DNA from: Planctomycetota bacterium | Lineage (GTDB): Bacteria > Planctomycetota > JAJSAM01 > JAJVHW01 | Reading direction: 5' to 3' | Assembly: GCA_024280885.1 (NCBI GenBank) | Contig: JAJRPF010000021.1 | Span: 1-64,000 of the forward strand | DNA: 64,000 nt | In this document: positions 16,296-25,835 of the stretch, one piece after another | Numbering within the stretch: the first letter of the stretch is position 1 | Layout: every line of letters begins with the position of its first letter | Position numbers and translations under genes: made by a program | Notes under the pieces: generated by a model | The model's database searches: none | What the model was told of the DNA's origin: nothing | The model's input: only the letters and a program-made list of their open reading frames with translations

Positions 16296-17487
16296 TCAAC
16301 GTCGCGGACGGTGGATGGCTCCGCGGTCGTGATGGTCCTCGACGCCCGACCTCGGGCGCGTGAAGGGCAGCTTGCCCGTGCCGCGCACAGAGTCCCAGGT
16401 CGGCACCAACCCCAGCCCGCGATGCACACCGCGCGCGGGATACGGATACGGATGATAGATGCGCCGGGAACCGCGGTAGAGGAGGTCCCGCTCGCGCTGC
16501 GTCTCCCACTCCGATTGGTCCAAGATGCGCTCACGCAGGTCAACGGCGAGCGGTTCGTCCGGGACGATCGAGAGCACCTCGTGGTGCTGCCGAGATCGCA
16601 GAACGGCGCGCGCCACTCGCGAGTTGCAAATCGCCGAGATGGAGCAGGCCATCCACGCGCGCCTTCTGCACACGTGCGAGAAGCGCGGCCGCAGCGGTGC
16701 GCGTTCCCTCGTCGACGTCGTCTCCCGTCAAGTCGCCCAAGCGCTCGGCGACATCCCCGAGCAAGCGTGTGCCCGAACTGAGGCGAGACGAGCGCGACGA
16801 GCTGATCCGAAGACCGCCGGGCGATGCCCGCAGTCGCGAAGTCCCGCGCTTGGCGATCGTCTGCAGGCGGCGCAGAGTGAGTTCATGCCGGGCATTCCGT
16901 ACCGGGGATGGCATCGCGGGCGCAGCCGTCGCCGGGCCGAGGAGATCGAGGAGCTCCTGCGCCATCACCGCATCCGGTCCGGCCTCGTCTGCGGCCACTG
17001 CGGCGCGCGCGGCCGACGCAGCTGCGGTCGGTTCATCGTGGCGAAAGAGATCACAGGCACGCTCGAAGTGATGCCGAGCCTCGAGCCCGGGCCGGGCGTC
17101 ACGAAAGAGATCCAGGGCCAGCTTGGCCGCATCACTCGTCTCGGCCGCTGCGGCGTAACTCGCTTCGGCGGCGTCGAAGAGCGACTTCTCGCGCGAGAAG
17201 TTTGCAAGTCGCAACCAACCGTCGGTGTCAGCGTCGTCCAGCGTTCGCGCCCAGACCGTCGCCGCCGACCGCGGCTCGATGTCCGCCAACTTCACGCGTA
17301 CCTGTTTCCGGACACCTTCGGTGCTGCGCGCAACGTGAAGGACCATGTGATTGTCCAGGACGTCAACGCGCTCGGCGTCGATCAGAGTGCCGTCACGCAA
17401 TTCCACCAGATCGCCGGCGAACGCGGATTGTGCAAGAAGAGCAACCACCGCGGCCGCCAAGGTCCCAACCATCCATCGGAGCGTCAT
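16296..17487 (-). pseudogene. exported protein of unknown function, frameshifted
   Basis: It starts with a strong GGAGGT site and a signal peptide (MTLRWMVGTLAAAVVALLAQ, cleavage near SAFA), then a beta-rich LVELRDGTLI module like that in the 1.8-3.0 kb gene and an Ala-rich helical domain. Around 16600-16625, in a GCGCGCGCC run, the coherent sequence moves to another frame. That frame gives AVLRSRQHHEVLSIVPDEPL, then YHPYPYPARGVHRGLG and WDSVRGTGKLPF, before a stop at 16296. One extra base explains the shift. No function is recognised. A real pseudogene cannot be told from a sequencing indel here. Confidence 0.6.
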
Positions 17488-17552
17488 CGCCACCTCCATT
17501 TGGAGTCCCCGGGTCGAGTGTAGTTGCGACGGTCATCACCGCAACCCACGGG

Positions 17553-17701
17553 CTACAGAGCGCGCTCGATCGACCGCCGCGAGAGGGGCGAGACGCGTGT
17601 GGCGCGGCGTCCACCGAAGAACTGCACGAGCTCGTCGTGACGTGCCACGGCGTCGCTCTCGCCGATCCCCATCAGCAGCTCCAAGTAGCCGCGCTCGAAG
17701 A
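17553..17701 (-). pseudogene. duplicated 3' fragment of the patatin gene
   Basis: About 149 bp encode the final 49 residues of the patatin protein found at 20.8-22.1 kb: FERGYLELLMGIGESDAVAR, then HDELVQFFGGRRATRVSPLS to the stop. It matches 20808-20956 at about 85-90% by eye, including the stop codon. Upstream of the Phe the similarity ends abruptly. No catalytic part is present. It is a relic of a partial duplication or recombination. Confidence 0.85.
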
Positions 17702-17865
17702 CACTGGAGGCAAGGACCGTCGGTGGCAGCGTCTCAACTTCACGGGTAGTGCTCGTGAGTGCAGTGCGGAGAGCCGGAATCGTCACCGTTGTTCGTCGCG
17801 TGAGACAGACGTCGCAATCGCGCCACGCGCCTAGCGCAACAAACGAAAGGTCATGGTACGCCAGG

Positions 17866-18168
17866 TCACGGCGTCACGAGGTATTGCATGAAGGTGCAGA
17901 TCGTCTCGTGCATCTCCGCCATGGTGCCTAAAAACGGCGTGCGCTCCCAGCGTCCCGTGTGACGCTTGACGCTCAGTCCCCAGGTGCATCCACCAAGACG
18001 CGTGAGCCGCACGCGGTCATCGATGATCGCGCCGCCGTCGGGGCCGGTCTCGGCGCGGCCGAGCGTCAGAATCTGGCCGCGCGTGCGCACGCTCATGCCG
18101 GTCGTCACCGCGCTCTCTTCCACGAGCGTCTGCAACTCGTCGTGAGCTCGGGTCATGACGGCGTTCAT
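17866..18168 (-). CDS. hypothetical protein
   Basis: A possible 100-residue protein beginning MNAVMTRAHDELQTLVEESA and ending CTFMQYLVTP. It has helical ends and a beta-like centre (GAIIDDRVRLTRLGGCTWGL), no signal peptide and no recognised family. The frame stays open further upstream through a poly-C run (about 18217-18226) into sequence that does not look like protein, so the start is uncertain and an indel in the C run is possible. It lies in the decay zone and may itself be a remnant. Confidence 0.4.
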   Translation of the reverse strand: MNAVMTRAHDELQTLVEESAVTTGMSVRTRGQILTLGRAETGPDGGAIIDDRVRLTRLGGCTWGLSVKRHTGRWERTPFLGTMAEMHETICTFMQYLVTP

Positions 18169-18440
18169 CGCGGTCCTGTGCTTGTCGCAATCGATCACCT
18201 TCGGCTTCCGCCATTCCCCCCCCCCACTCGCCCTTTCCTTCCTCGTGCGCCGTGAGACCCCCGGCGGCTCCGTCTTCCGCCTCGTCTCCAGGGAGCGGCG
18301 GCGGGTCAGGGTCGGCGGGGTATTTCCCGGTGGAGCCAGCCACCAGTATTCTCCTCGACGAATTCGCGGCGCACCTTGTGACACCGAACATACTTCGGGC
18401 GGTGACGTCGTCCTGCGGCGGCGATGGCGATCGGCCTCAG

Positions 18441-18767
18441 CTACTTGTTGAGCCACCACTCTTCGATGGATGCCAGGAAACGGTACGTCGTGCGCACCCC
18501 CGGCATCGCCGACGGGCGATGGAGGGCGGATTCGGAGATCACATGCTCACCATCTTGACCATGTGCGTCGATGTAGTGGACAAGCAACATCTTGTCCCGG
18601 TCACGAACGAGCCGCATGCGCACCAGCGCACCTGACTGCCGGTCACGCACGTACGCCGCGACGTAGATGGCCAGAATGGCCCCGACTGCCGCGACGGTCG
18701 CGACCAACCACGTCCAGCGCCTCCGCGGCTTCCGTGGCGGAGTCAGTTGGTCACCCGCAGCAGTCAT
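18441..18767 (-). CDS. single-pass membrane protein, unknown
   Basis: 108 residues: a short basic cytoplasmic start (TPPRKPRRRW), one transmembrane helix (TWLVATVAAVGAILAIYVAA) and an exported or periplasmic part with KMLLVHYIDAHGQDG and a C-terminal LASIEEWWLNK. No family is recognised. Its ATG overlaps the stop of the small upstream ORF (ATGA), which suggests coupled translation. Confidence 0.5.
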   Translation of the reverse strand: MTAAGDQLTPPRKPRRRWTWLVATVAAVGAILAIYVAAYVRDRQSGALVRMRLVRDRDKMLLVHYIDAHGQDGEHVISESALHRPSAMPGVRTTYRFLASIEEWWLNK

Positions 18768-18988
18768 GCGCGCGTCCCGTGCGTCCCCCCTGCAACCGTG
18801 ACTGATGTGTCGCGGTGGCCCCAATCGTCCAGTTGCCCCTGAAGCGGAGCGCTCCCGCCGCAGCGTGCTGCCCCTCCGAGCGTGGCGTAACCACGGAAAC
18901 TGACCTGCGCGCGGCCACGGTAGTCCGCTCGGCCATACTTCAACCTCCACCTGTCGTCACGAGCAACGGTACGCACGAGCAGTCCCAC
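18764..18988 (-). CDS. small ORF coupled to membrane protein
   Basis: 74 residues from a GTG start, beta-rich and Gly-rich (AQVSFRGYATLGGAARCGG). The only support is the ATGA overlap with the following gene and plausible composition. It could also be the 3' remnant of a longer decayed gene, since a TAG lies in frame three codons upstream. Confidence 0.3.
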   Translation of the reverse strand: MGLLVRTVARDDRWRLKYGRADYRGRAQVSFRGYATLGGAARCGGSAPLQGQLDDWGHRDTSVTVAGGTHGTRA

Positions 18989-19438
18989 GCAAGTAGTCTA
19001 GTTGGCGCATCCATGGCCAAGACTGATTCAGGTCGGCGGCGCGGTCGGCACGAGGCACCCATCGGGCTTGGGTAGCGCCACAGGGTCCGCGAATAGGAAG
19101 ACGAATAGGAAGACCGGACTCCGACGACCTCAATGGCGCGGATGCCCTAGCTGCGTTCACCGAACCGCGGAGTGCGGATGTGGGTCGACGTCGCCGATCA
19201 GATCTGACAGACCCCGGAGAACGTCACAACGTACGTCCCGTTCGCTACCCATACGGTCCTGAATCCGTCCGGCGGACCACCGTGACCTTGGGTGGGGTCA
19301 GCGTGTTCGTCCGGGTTCCTCGGGGTGGAATCGCTATCCCAATACGGTTGCTGATGGCTACTGGTTCTTACGCCTGCCTCCGTGGCCGTGGCCTTCCCCC
19401 GACACTCGCACGCCGAGTGCATCCCGGTCGTGCACGAG
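18989..19438. other. intergenic, no supported gene
   Basis: 450 bp in the decay zone. It contains an exact 12-bp tandem duplication (GAATAGGAAGAC twice, 19091-19114). A weak minus-strand ORF at 19198-19422 (ending GTYVVTFSGVCQI) has no ribosome site and no recognised family. Nothing else is seen. Confidence 0.4.
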
Positions 19439-19954
19439 TCACCGGTCTCGATACGCGCGACGCGAGAGACCCAGTTCGCGCGCAGCGGCGCGCTCCGGTA
19501 CGCCCTGGCAGGCGAGTTACCACGCCGCAAGTTGCTTCACCGTGAGGAGAGCAGCGACATCGACGTCGGGGAGCGGTCGCGGTGGGAGTTCGTCGGGCTC
19601 GACCGGGTCGCGGGCCTCGAGGTCGTCGATGCGGTCGCCCGCCGTGGGGAGTTCCGCGCGCCGCAGGGCGAGGAGGTGCCGCTTCATGACGCCCGCGAGC
19701 CACGGAACCAGGCCGATACCGCGGCGGTCAGGTCGCGACCACGTCGTCGGAACGCAGCGGGCAAGGACGACGATCTCGGCGACGAGTTCCTCGTCCTCGC
19801 CGGGACGTAGGCGGCGCCGCACGGCGGGCAATGCCCGTCGCGCGCAATCCCGCACAATCAACCACGCGCGCTCATCCGCCCAGCCATGTGATCCGACGAG
19901 ATCAAGCCACTCGCCGAGCGTGATGGCGCGGTAGCCCTCTGACGTGAGAGGCAC
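19439..19954 (-). pseudogene. ECF-type sigma factor with internal TAA
   Basis: GTG start with AGGAGA upstream. Region 2-like sequence (EDEELVAEIVVLARC) and a linker lead to region 4. In region 4 the frame reads VKQLAAW, then TAA, then LACQGVPERAAARELGLSRR and AYRDR before TGA. The part after TAA is an evident DNA-recognition helix-turn-helix in the same frame. A single G-to-T change (GAA to TAA) explains the break. TAA is not a known selenocysteine or pyrrolysine codon, so recoding is unlikely. The truncated protein would lack its -35-binding helix. Confidence 0.75.
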
Positions 19955-20008
19955 CGCCGTTCTCCTATCGACCCAGACTCCGTTCCCGCGCCTCCTTTGC
20001 GCGGTTCC

Positions 20009-20785
20009 CTACGAAGAGCGTAAGGGGGCGTGGCGGATGCGGCAATGGCCGCCGTCCAGCCCCAGCGGTTCCACAGTCCGGCCTCCCGGCGCGCGCGTCT
20101 TCGAGAGCGTCGTGATCCACATCCACTCGCTGTGCAGTTTTTCGCGACGGTCGTCGAGTTGGCGACGCACGGTGCGAACCTCCTGCGTGCGCACGACGCG
20201 CACCGCGCGCCCGAGCGACGGCCACGACGTCAGCCCCTCGAAGTCCCAGCAGCGCACCTGCACCTTGCCGTCTTCGCGGCGAAACTCCACCGGCGCCTCG
20301 ATCTCGCAGAGCGCGAGCGCGTCCTGGTAGAAATCGCGCGCCTCTTGCTTGAGCACCACCAGCACGTCCTTGCCGAGATCCACTACGGCGCGGAAGAAAG
20401 GCGCGGCATCTTCCGCGAGTCGGTGACCGCGCGCAACGCGGCCACGACGTCGCCCAGTTTGTGCTCGGCGTGGCGGAGCGCCAGGCTGAGCACCGTCCTT
20501 GGCCTCGCCAGCGCGCACCCGCTGCCAGTGGATCTTCCAGAGTTCCTGGAGGATCTCGCGCAACTCGCAGTCTTGATCGAGCCAGAGCCGCGTCGTCTCG
20601 CGCTGCGCCTTGGAGACGTAGAGCTGACGCAGCTTGCCTTCGTCCTGTCGGTAGACGTACGTGGAGTGACGCCGAGGATCGCCGGGCTGGGCGCAATGAC
20701 AGGTCTTGTGCCCACACCCGCGCTGGCGCTCGATCCAGGAGCCGTGCAACAGGCCCGCAACAGCGCCGGTCTCAGCGCTGACCAC
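20009..20785 (-). pseudogene. decayed transposase with two or more frameshifts
   Basis: The N-terminus resembles short-ORF/DUF6788-type sequence often fused to IS transposases: GSWIERQRGCGHKTCHC, then YVYRQDEGKLRQLYVSK. Sequence then continues in another frame (LALRHAEHKLGDVVAALRAV, about 20415-20510) and returns to the first frame for FYQDALALCEIEAPVEFRRE and RRQLDDRREKLHSEWMWITT. The usual C-terminal catalytic Glu region is unrecognisable. No terminal inverted repeats were found. It is an insertion-sequence relic lying directly against the patatin gene 3' end. Confidence 0.65.
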
Positions 20786-20807
20786 CTACGGGATTGCGGA
20801 ACCGCTG

Positions 20808-22073
20808 CTACAGAGCGCGCTCGATCGACCGCCGCGAGAGGGGCGAGATTCGCCTGGCTCGCCGCCCGCCGAAGAACTCCGCGAGTTCGTCGTGACGTGC
20901 CACGGCGTCGCTCTCGCCGATCCCCATCAGCAGCTCCAGGTAGCCGCGTTCGAAGAGCAGGAGGCTGAGTGCGTCGCTGGACGTCACCTCGCGCGTCCCC
21001 CATCCGCGGAGTAGCCAACGGACGGCGCGCGGGAGTTCGAGTTCGTGTGCCGACGCCAGCGTGCCGAGGTTCGCGGCAGGGCGCTGGACGAAGAGATCGA
21101 TGTGGCGCAATCCCTCGCGCAGTGCGGGCGGGACATGCGGCAGAAGGCGGTTCGCCTTCTCGATCCGCGCGGCATCCTGATCGACGAGATCCAGGAAGAC
21201 GGAGTTCAGCAGGACGCCCGCGACTTGCGCCGGTTGCGGATAGTGCAGGTGGCCGGTGTCGGTCGCCATCGTCTGCGCACCGGATTCCGTCCGGCACGTC
21301 GTCACGGCCAAGATACGGTCCGCGCCGAGGTGGATCGCGGGTGAGAGCGGAGCGGCCAGGCGGATCCCGCCATCGCCGTACCAACCGTCGGCAAGACGCA
21401 CCGCCGGGAAGATGAAGGGGAGCGCCGCGGAGGCGGAGATGTGATCCACCGTCAGGGCGGTCGGAACGCCCCGCCGCCCGGGTCGCGACCACGTCGGCAC
21501 GTCGGAGCCCTGCACCCATGTCACCGACGCTGCGGTCGCGTACGACGACGTCGTCAACGCCAGCGCGCGTAGCCGGCCGTCGCGAAGGTTGGCATCGACA
21601 CCGGGAAGCGTCCCGTCGGGCCGGGCGTGAAGACGCTCCGACAGCAACTTGTGGAGCGGCGCCGTGTCCAGGAGTCCACGCGTGGACGGAGCCGCGCCGG
21701 AGCCGCCGGCGACCAGGCGCACGCCCCATCCGAGCACACTGCGGAAGAGCGATTCGGTATCTGCGCGGAACACACTGCGTGTCGTCAAACTGCGCCAGAG
21801 CGCAGCGAGATCATCGACCGCCTCGACGAACGAGCCGCGGTGAGATGCCAGGAACGCCGCGTTGATCGCACCGGCGGAGACGCCGAAGATCACGTCGAAA
21901 CGAACGTCGGGAAAGGCGCGCGCCACATGTCGCAGAAAGCCGACCTGATACGCAGCGCGGGCGCCGCCGCCGGGGAGAACCAGGGCCGTCGTTCGATCAC
22001 GACTCGCATGCCTCCGACAACTCGGTGCGCGTTGGGTTCCCTTCCCTCTCGCGTGTTGGGTTCCGGCTGACAT
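20808..22073 (-). CDS. patatin-like phospholipase
   Basis: About 421 residues. It has the patatin oxyanion motif GGGARAAYQ, the nucleophile elbow GVSAG (Ser66) and the dyad Asp in YGDGG, the full Ser-Asp set of patatin lipid hydrolases. The C-terminal 100 residues (FVQRPAANLGTLASAHE and beyond) belong to the longer bacterial patatin type. No signal peptide is seen. The start is uncertain: the open frame extends 53 codons upstream of the Met used here. Its last about 150 bp are duplicated at 17.55 kb. Confidence 0.88.
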   Translation of the reverse strand: MSAGTQHARGKGTQRAPSCRRHASRDRTTALVLPGGGARAAYQVGFLRHVARAFPDVRFDVIFGVSAGAINAAFLASHRGSFVEAVDDLAALWRSLTTRSVFRADTESLFRSVLGWGVRLVAGGSGAAPSTRGLLDTAPLHKLLSERLHARPDGTLPGVDANLRDGRLRALALTTSSYATAASVTWVQGSDVPTWSRPGRRGVPTALTVDHISASAALPFIFPAVRLADGWYGDGGIRLAAPLSPAIHLGADRILAVTTCRTESGAQTMATDTGHLHYPQPAQVAGVLLNSVFLDLVDQDAARIEKANRLLPHVPPALREGLRHIDLFVQRPAANLGTLASAHELELPRAVRWLLRGWGTREVTSSDALSLLLFERGYLELLMGIGESDAVARHDELAEFFGGRRARRISPLSRRSIERAL

Positions 22074-22268
22074 GACGAGCGGACCCTCGACGGGCCCTCC
22101 TCCTTCGTTTCCTGGTCGCGGCGTGCGGCGTGTCGTGCCGGGCAGTCGAGTCGCCCGGGCAGTCGCCCCCGCTCCTCTATTGAAACCGATTTTGGCAATC
22201 CTCGTTCGCCACCTGCCACGGCGTCGCAACAAGCCCGGCGCGCAGGCCCCGCCGTTCCCGTTTGCGCG

Positions 22269-23198
22269 CTACTCGAAGAGCCCCTCGGTCGAGAGATAGC
22301 GCTGGCCGGTATCAGCGATCACGCAGACGACGAGCTTCCCTGCGAACTCGGGACGACCTGCGATCTCGCGCGCCGCCCACGCGGTCGCCCCGGACGAGAT
22401 GCCGGTGAGGAGCCCCTCGGCCCCTGCGAGTTCGCGCACCGTCGCCCACGCCACGTCTGCCGGAACGTCCATGATCTCGTCCACGAGCGCCGCGTCGTAG
22501 TTGGCTGGAGTGAATCCCGGAACGACGCCAGGGATGCGATGCGCGGTGAACTCGCCCGTCCGGTAGTAGGGCGCCTCTGCAGGTTCCACTCCCACGACGT
22601 GCACCGTCGCGCCCTTCGCGCGGAGTCCCCGCGCGACGCCGGACAGAGTCCCACACGTTCCGAGGCCGGCGACGAAGACCGCGAGCGTGCCATCGGTCTG
22701 ATCCCAGAGTTCTTCCGCCGTGCCGCGGAGATGCGCGAGTGGGTTATCGGGATTGTCGTGTTGCCGGATGTAGAACGCCTGCGGCAACTCCTCGAGCAGC
22801 TCCAGGACGCGCGCCTTCGCGCCCTTCGTATGCAGTTCCTTCGGCGTCAGCTCGATCCGCGCACCGAGCGCGCGCAGGACCTGCCGACGTTCCTCGCTCA
22901 TCGCTTCGCTCATGCACAGCACGAGGTCGTAGCCCATCACCGCACACGCCATCGCGAGCCCGATGCCGGTATTCCCCGACGTGGCCTCAAGGATCGTCGT
23001 GCGGCCTGGGGTGACATCGCCACGTCTCTCCGCCTCGCGCAGCATCACGAGTGCGGGCCGATCCTTCACGCTGTACGGATTGAGCAACTCGAGCTTTCCG
23101 AGGACGCGCCCGCGCCCCGCGGTCGGCGGCGCGAAGCGATCGAGCGCAACGAGCGGTGTCGCGCCCACACAGTCGAGCAGACTCTCGCGGATGTCCAT
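22269..23198 (-). CDS. cysK: cysteine synthase (O-acetylserine sulfhydrylase)
   Basis: 309 residues, PLP fold type II. Lys45 in NPYSVKDR forms the Schiff base. TSGNTG (73-78) binds the substrate carboxylate and GISSGA the phosphate. It makes cysteine from O-acetylserine and sulfide. CysK, CysM and cystathionine beta-synthase-like enzymes are hard to separate by eye, and the length favours the simple cysteine synthase. It is divergent from the lipoprotein gene with only 38 bp between, so the promoters overlap. Confidence 0.92.
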   Translation of the reverse strand: MDIRESLLDCVGATPLVALDRFAPPTAGRGRVLGKLELLNPYSVKDRPALVMLREAERRGDVTPGRTTILEATSGNTGIGLAMACAVMGYDLVLCMSEAMSEERRQVLRALGARIELTPKELHTKGAKARVLELLEELPQAFYIRQHDNPDNPLAHLRGTAEELWDQTDGTLAVFVAGLGTCGTLSGVARGLRAKGATVHVVGVEPAEAPYYRTGEFTAHRIPGVVPGFTPANYDAALVDEIMDVPADVAWATVRELAGAEGLLTGISSGATAWAAREIAGRPEFAGKLVVCVIADTGQRYLSTEGLFE

Positions 23199-23236
23199 GG
23201 CGTCTCCCTCCGGATGCGCAGTAGTGTCGCCGCAGC

Positions 23237-23755
23237 ATGCGCCGCGCGCTCCTCTTCCTCGTCCCCCGCTTCCTCGTCGCTCTGCTGGCCGCGTTGACGG
23301 TCCTTCTCCCTGGGTGTGCCATGACGAACGACACGACCGTCGAGCGGGCTGCCGCCGACGTCGCCATCAACGCCGTCCTCGACGACTTCCACGCCGCCGC
23401 CGCGGCGGCTGACGGCGAACGCTACTTCACGCATTTCGCGCCGGACGGCGTCTTCATCGGAACCGACGCAACGGAGCGCTGGACGGTCGCGGAGTTCCGC
23501 GCGTTCGCGGAGCCGATCTTCGCGCAGGGCAAGGGCTGGACGTACCACGTCGTCGAGCGCCATGTGGCCGTCCACCCGGATGGCGGCAGCGCGTGGTTCG
23601 ACGAGCGCCTGACGAACGAGAGCTACGGCGAGACCCGCGGGTCGGGCGCGCTGCGCCGCATCGATGGCATCTGGCGCATCGAGCAATACGTGCTCAGCTT
23701 TCCGATCCCGAACGACATCGCGAAAGACGTGGTCCAGCAGATCCGTTCCCGCTGA
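23237..23755 (+). CDS. NTF2-like (SnoaL-type) lipoprotein
   Basis: 172 residues. The signal peptide ends in a lipobox (LLPGC), predicting a lipid-anchored protein. The rest matches the nuclear-transport-factor-2-like fold: AVLDDFHAAAAAADGERYFT, DGVFIGTDATERW, then FRAFAEPIF and GIWRIEQYVLSF. Members of this fold act in very different pathways, so no function is assigned. It converges with the membrane protein gene downstream. Confidence 0.8.
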   Translation: MRRALLFLVPRFLVALLAALTVLLPGCAMTNDTTVERAAADVAINAVLDDFHAAAAAADGERYFTHFAPDGVFIGTDATERWTVAEFRAFAEPIFAQGKGWTYHVVERHVAVHPDGGSAWFDERLTNESYGETRGSGALRRIDGIWRIEQYVLSFPIPNDIAKDVVQQIRSR

Positions 23756-23782
23756 CTCACGACTCCGGCACGGCCCGCTACG

Positions 23783-24301
23783 TCAGCGCTCTCGCGGGCG
23801 CATGCGGCGGAGAGACCAGACCGCCCCACCGACGACCAGCATCCAGCAGACCGCTTTCACCGCATAGGCGACGTCGGTCTCGTGAAGCACGCTGCGCAAG
23901 CGTGGGGTCATTCGGGCGCCGAGAAAGGCCATCACGCAGACGAGGCCAGCCAGCGACAGCCGTCGCGGTCCATCGAGCGGGCGGTCCGCTCGCACGAGCG
24001 CGAAGAGGGCAGCGCTGCCGCCGAAAAAGAGAGCGGCGAAGAGCGCCGAGCGCTTCACGACGGAGCCGGTGTTGCGCACGTCCAGATCGAGCGCCCGCAC
24101 GGCCGCCTTCCCCCACGTCATTGCGACGTCCTGCACACCGAACGCATTATCCGCGACAATCACAGCACACGCCGCAGCGACGACCGTCCATGTGAGCCTT
24201 CGATCGCGCGGAGCACGCGCGAGGGCGCAGCCGGTCACCGCCGTCGCGAAGGTCCACACGACGATCCCGACAAGGTCTTCGGAGCTGAGCGTTGCGATCA
24301 T
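23783..24301 (-). CDS. multi-pass membrane protein, unknown
   Basis: 172 residues with four to five hydrophobic helices (LVGIVVWTFATAVTGCAL, SALFAALFFGGSAALFAL, LAGLVCVMAFLGA) and a basic C-terminus ending RRMRPRER, probably cytoplasmic. The Met at 24301 is chosen because the first helix follows it; the open frame runs 52 codons further, over the NfeD start. No family is recognised. Confidence 0.6.
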   Translation of the reverse strand: MIATLSSEDLVGIVVWTFATAVTGCALARAPRDRRLTWTVVAAACAVIVADNAFGVQDVAMTWGKAAVRALDLDVRNTGSVVKRSALFAALFFGGSAALFALVRADRPLDGPRRLSLAGLVCVMAFLGARMTPRLRSVLHETDVAYAVKAVCWMLVVGGAVWSLRRMRPRER

Positions 24302-24441
24302 TCCGGACGGATTCGAGCGCACCGGCACGACAGACGCAACCTCGCTCTGTGCAGCGCGACACACGCCGCCCGCGATCGCGGGTGAAGTTGGGGACAGATC
24401 GACCGCGCAGACCGCGGGCGGGGTAGAATCCTTCGATCTGG

Positions 24442-25827
24442 ATGAAGCACCTGTCATGGCTCCGCCGCTCGATGTTGCTGCTGCTACTCACCATGGCATC
24501 GGCGGCGGTCTTGGTCGCCACCGCTGCCTCATCTCAGGCGCAAGATCGCGAACAGAGCGGCGCGGCGCGCGTGGATGTGCTGCACGTCGAGGGCCCGATC
24601 ACCCCGGTCGTCGCGAGTTACCTGGCGCGCGGCCTGGCCGACGCCCAATCCGAGGGCGTGGACCTCATCGTCATCCAGCTCGACACGCCGGGCGGCAGCG
24701 TGCAAGTTACCGAAGAGTTGATGAAGGACATGGCGGCGTCGGACGTGCCGATCGCGGTGTGGGTGGGACCGAGCGGCGCAATGGCCGGATCAGTGGGCAC
24801 GTTCATCACGCTCGCCGCACACGTCGCCGCGATGGCGCCCGGCACCACCATCGGCGCCGCGAGCCCCATTGGGCCGCAGGGCGGAGAGTTGCCGGAGACG
24901 ATCAAGTCGAAGCTGCAGAATATGCTCGTCACGATGGTGCGATCGCTGACGAAGCGGCGGGGACCACAGGCCCAAGATTGGGCCGAGAGCACAGTGACAC
25001 ACGCCGTCGCTGACGATGCCGAGAGTGCCCGTCAGCTGGACGTGATCGACTTGATCGTGCGCGACATACCGGATCTCCTGCGGGCGATCTCGTCGCCCTT
25101 CGCGTTTCGGATGAACGACAAGGCCGTGACTCTGGAAGTGGCCAACGCAATCGTCCGCGACGTCGAGATGAGCGCGGCGGAGAAGATCCTGCACAAGATC
25201 GCGTCGCCCGATCTCGCGTACATCCTGCTGGCGCTCGGACTACTCGGGATCGTGTTCGAGTTCTCGAGTCCGGGCTTCGGGTTCGCGGGAGTCGTCGGCG
25301 CAATCTGCCTCCTCTTCGGCGTGTATGCCATGGGCGTTCTGCCCGCGAACTACACCGGCGTGGCCATGATCGCCCTCGCGTTCGCGCTCTTCGTCGCCGA
25401 CGCCAAGCTCGGCACGAGCGGACTGCTTGCGATGGGCGGCGTGGTGGCGATGGTCGCGGGCGGCATGCTGCTCTTCGACTCGCCGATCTACGCAGTCTCG
25501 CAACCCGTCCTGTGGACGACGGCGCTCTCATGTGGAGCGTTCTTCGCATTCGCGGCAGGCGCCGTATTCCGCTCCCAGCGGCGACGCCCGACGACCGGCC
25601 GCGAGGGGCTTGTCGGAGCGAGAGGCGTCGTGCGTACGCCGCTCACTCCCGAGGGTCTTGTCGTGGTTCAGGGCGAGACATGGCGCGCGACGGCGGACGA
25701 CGGCCCGTTCGATGCGGGCGCGTCCGTCGTCGTGTCAGCGGTGGAAGGCCTGCGTGTGCGCGTGCGCGCGGCAGGTGTGCACACGACGGACGAGCACGCC
25801 ACAGACAGTGCGGAATCAGAGACATAG
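24442..25827 (+). CDS. nfeD: NfeD-type membrane serine protease (ClpP-like)
   Basis: 461 residues: signal peptide, an SppA/ClpP-like domain (about 43-235), four to five transmembrane helices (about 250-380) and a C-terminal OB-fold NfeD domain ([20 protein letters not shown]). The candidate nucleophile is Ser117 in SGAMAGSVG and the general base Lys171 in SLTKRRG, the positions expected in stomatin-operon partner proteins, though the spacing is longer. The stomatin gene starts eight bases after the stop, the classic NfeD-stomatin pair; archaeal relatives cleave the stomatin C-terminus. Confidence 0.92.
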   Translation: MKHLSWLRRSMLLLLLTMASAAVLVATAASSQAQDREQSGAARVDVLHVEGPITPVVASYLARGLADAQSEGVDLIVIQLDTPGGSVQVTEELMKDMAASDVPIAVWVGPSGAMAGSVGTFITLAAHVAAMAPGTTIGAASPIGPQGGELPETIKSKLQNMLVTMVRSLTKRRGPQAQDWAESTVTHAVADDAESARQLDVIDLIVRDIPDLLRAISSPFAFRMNDKAVTLEVANAIVRDVEMSAAEKILHKIASPDLAYILLALGLLGIVFEFSSPGFGFAGVVGAICLLFGVYAMGVLPANYTGVAMIALAFALFVADAKLGTSGLLAMGGVVAMVAGGMLLFDSPIYAVSQPVLWTTALSCGAFFAFAAGAVFRSQRRRPTTGREGLVGARGVVRTPLTPEGLVVVQGETWRATADDGPFDAGASVVVSAVEGLRVRVRAAGVHTTDEHATDSAESET

Positions 25828-25835
25828 GAGATCCC

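Noticed and set aside
19198..19422. A 74-codon minus-strand ORF after the sigma pseudogene
   Set aside because: Plausible C-terminus only; no start signal, family or coupling, so it was not called.
19517..19519. Recoding of the TAA in the sigma gene, as in the selenoprotein
   Set aside because: Selenocysteine uses UGA; there is no hairpin of SECIS type after it, and one point mutation explains it.
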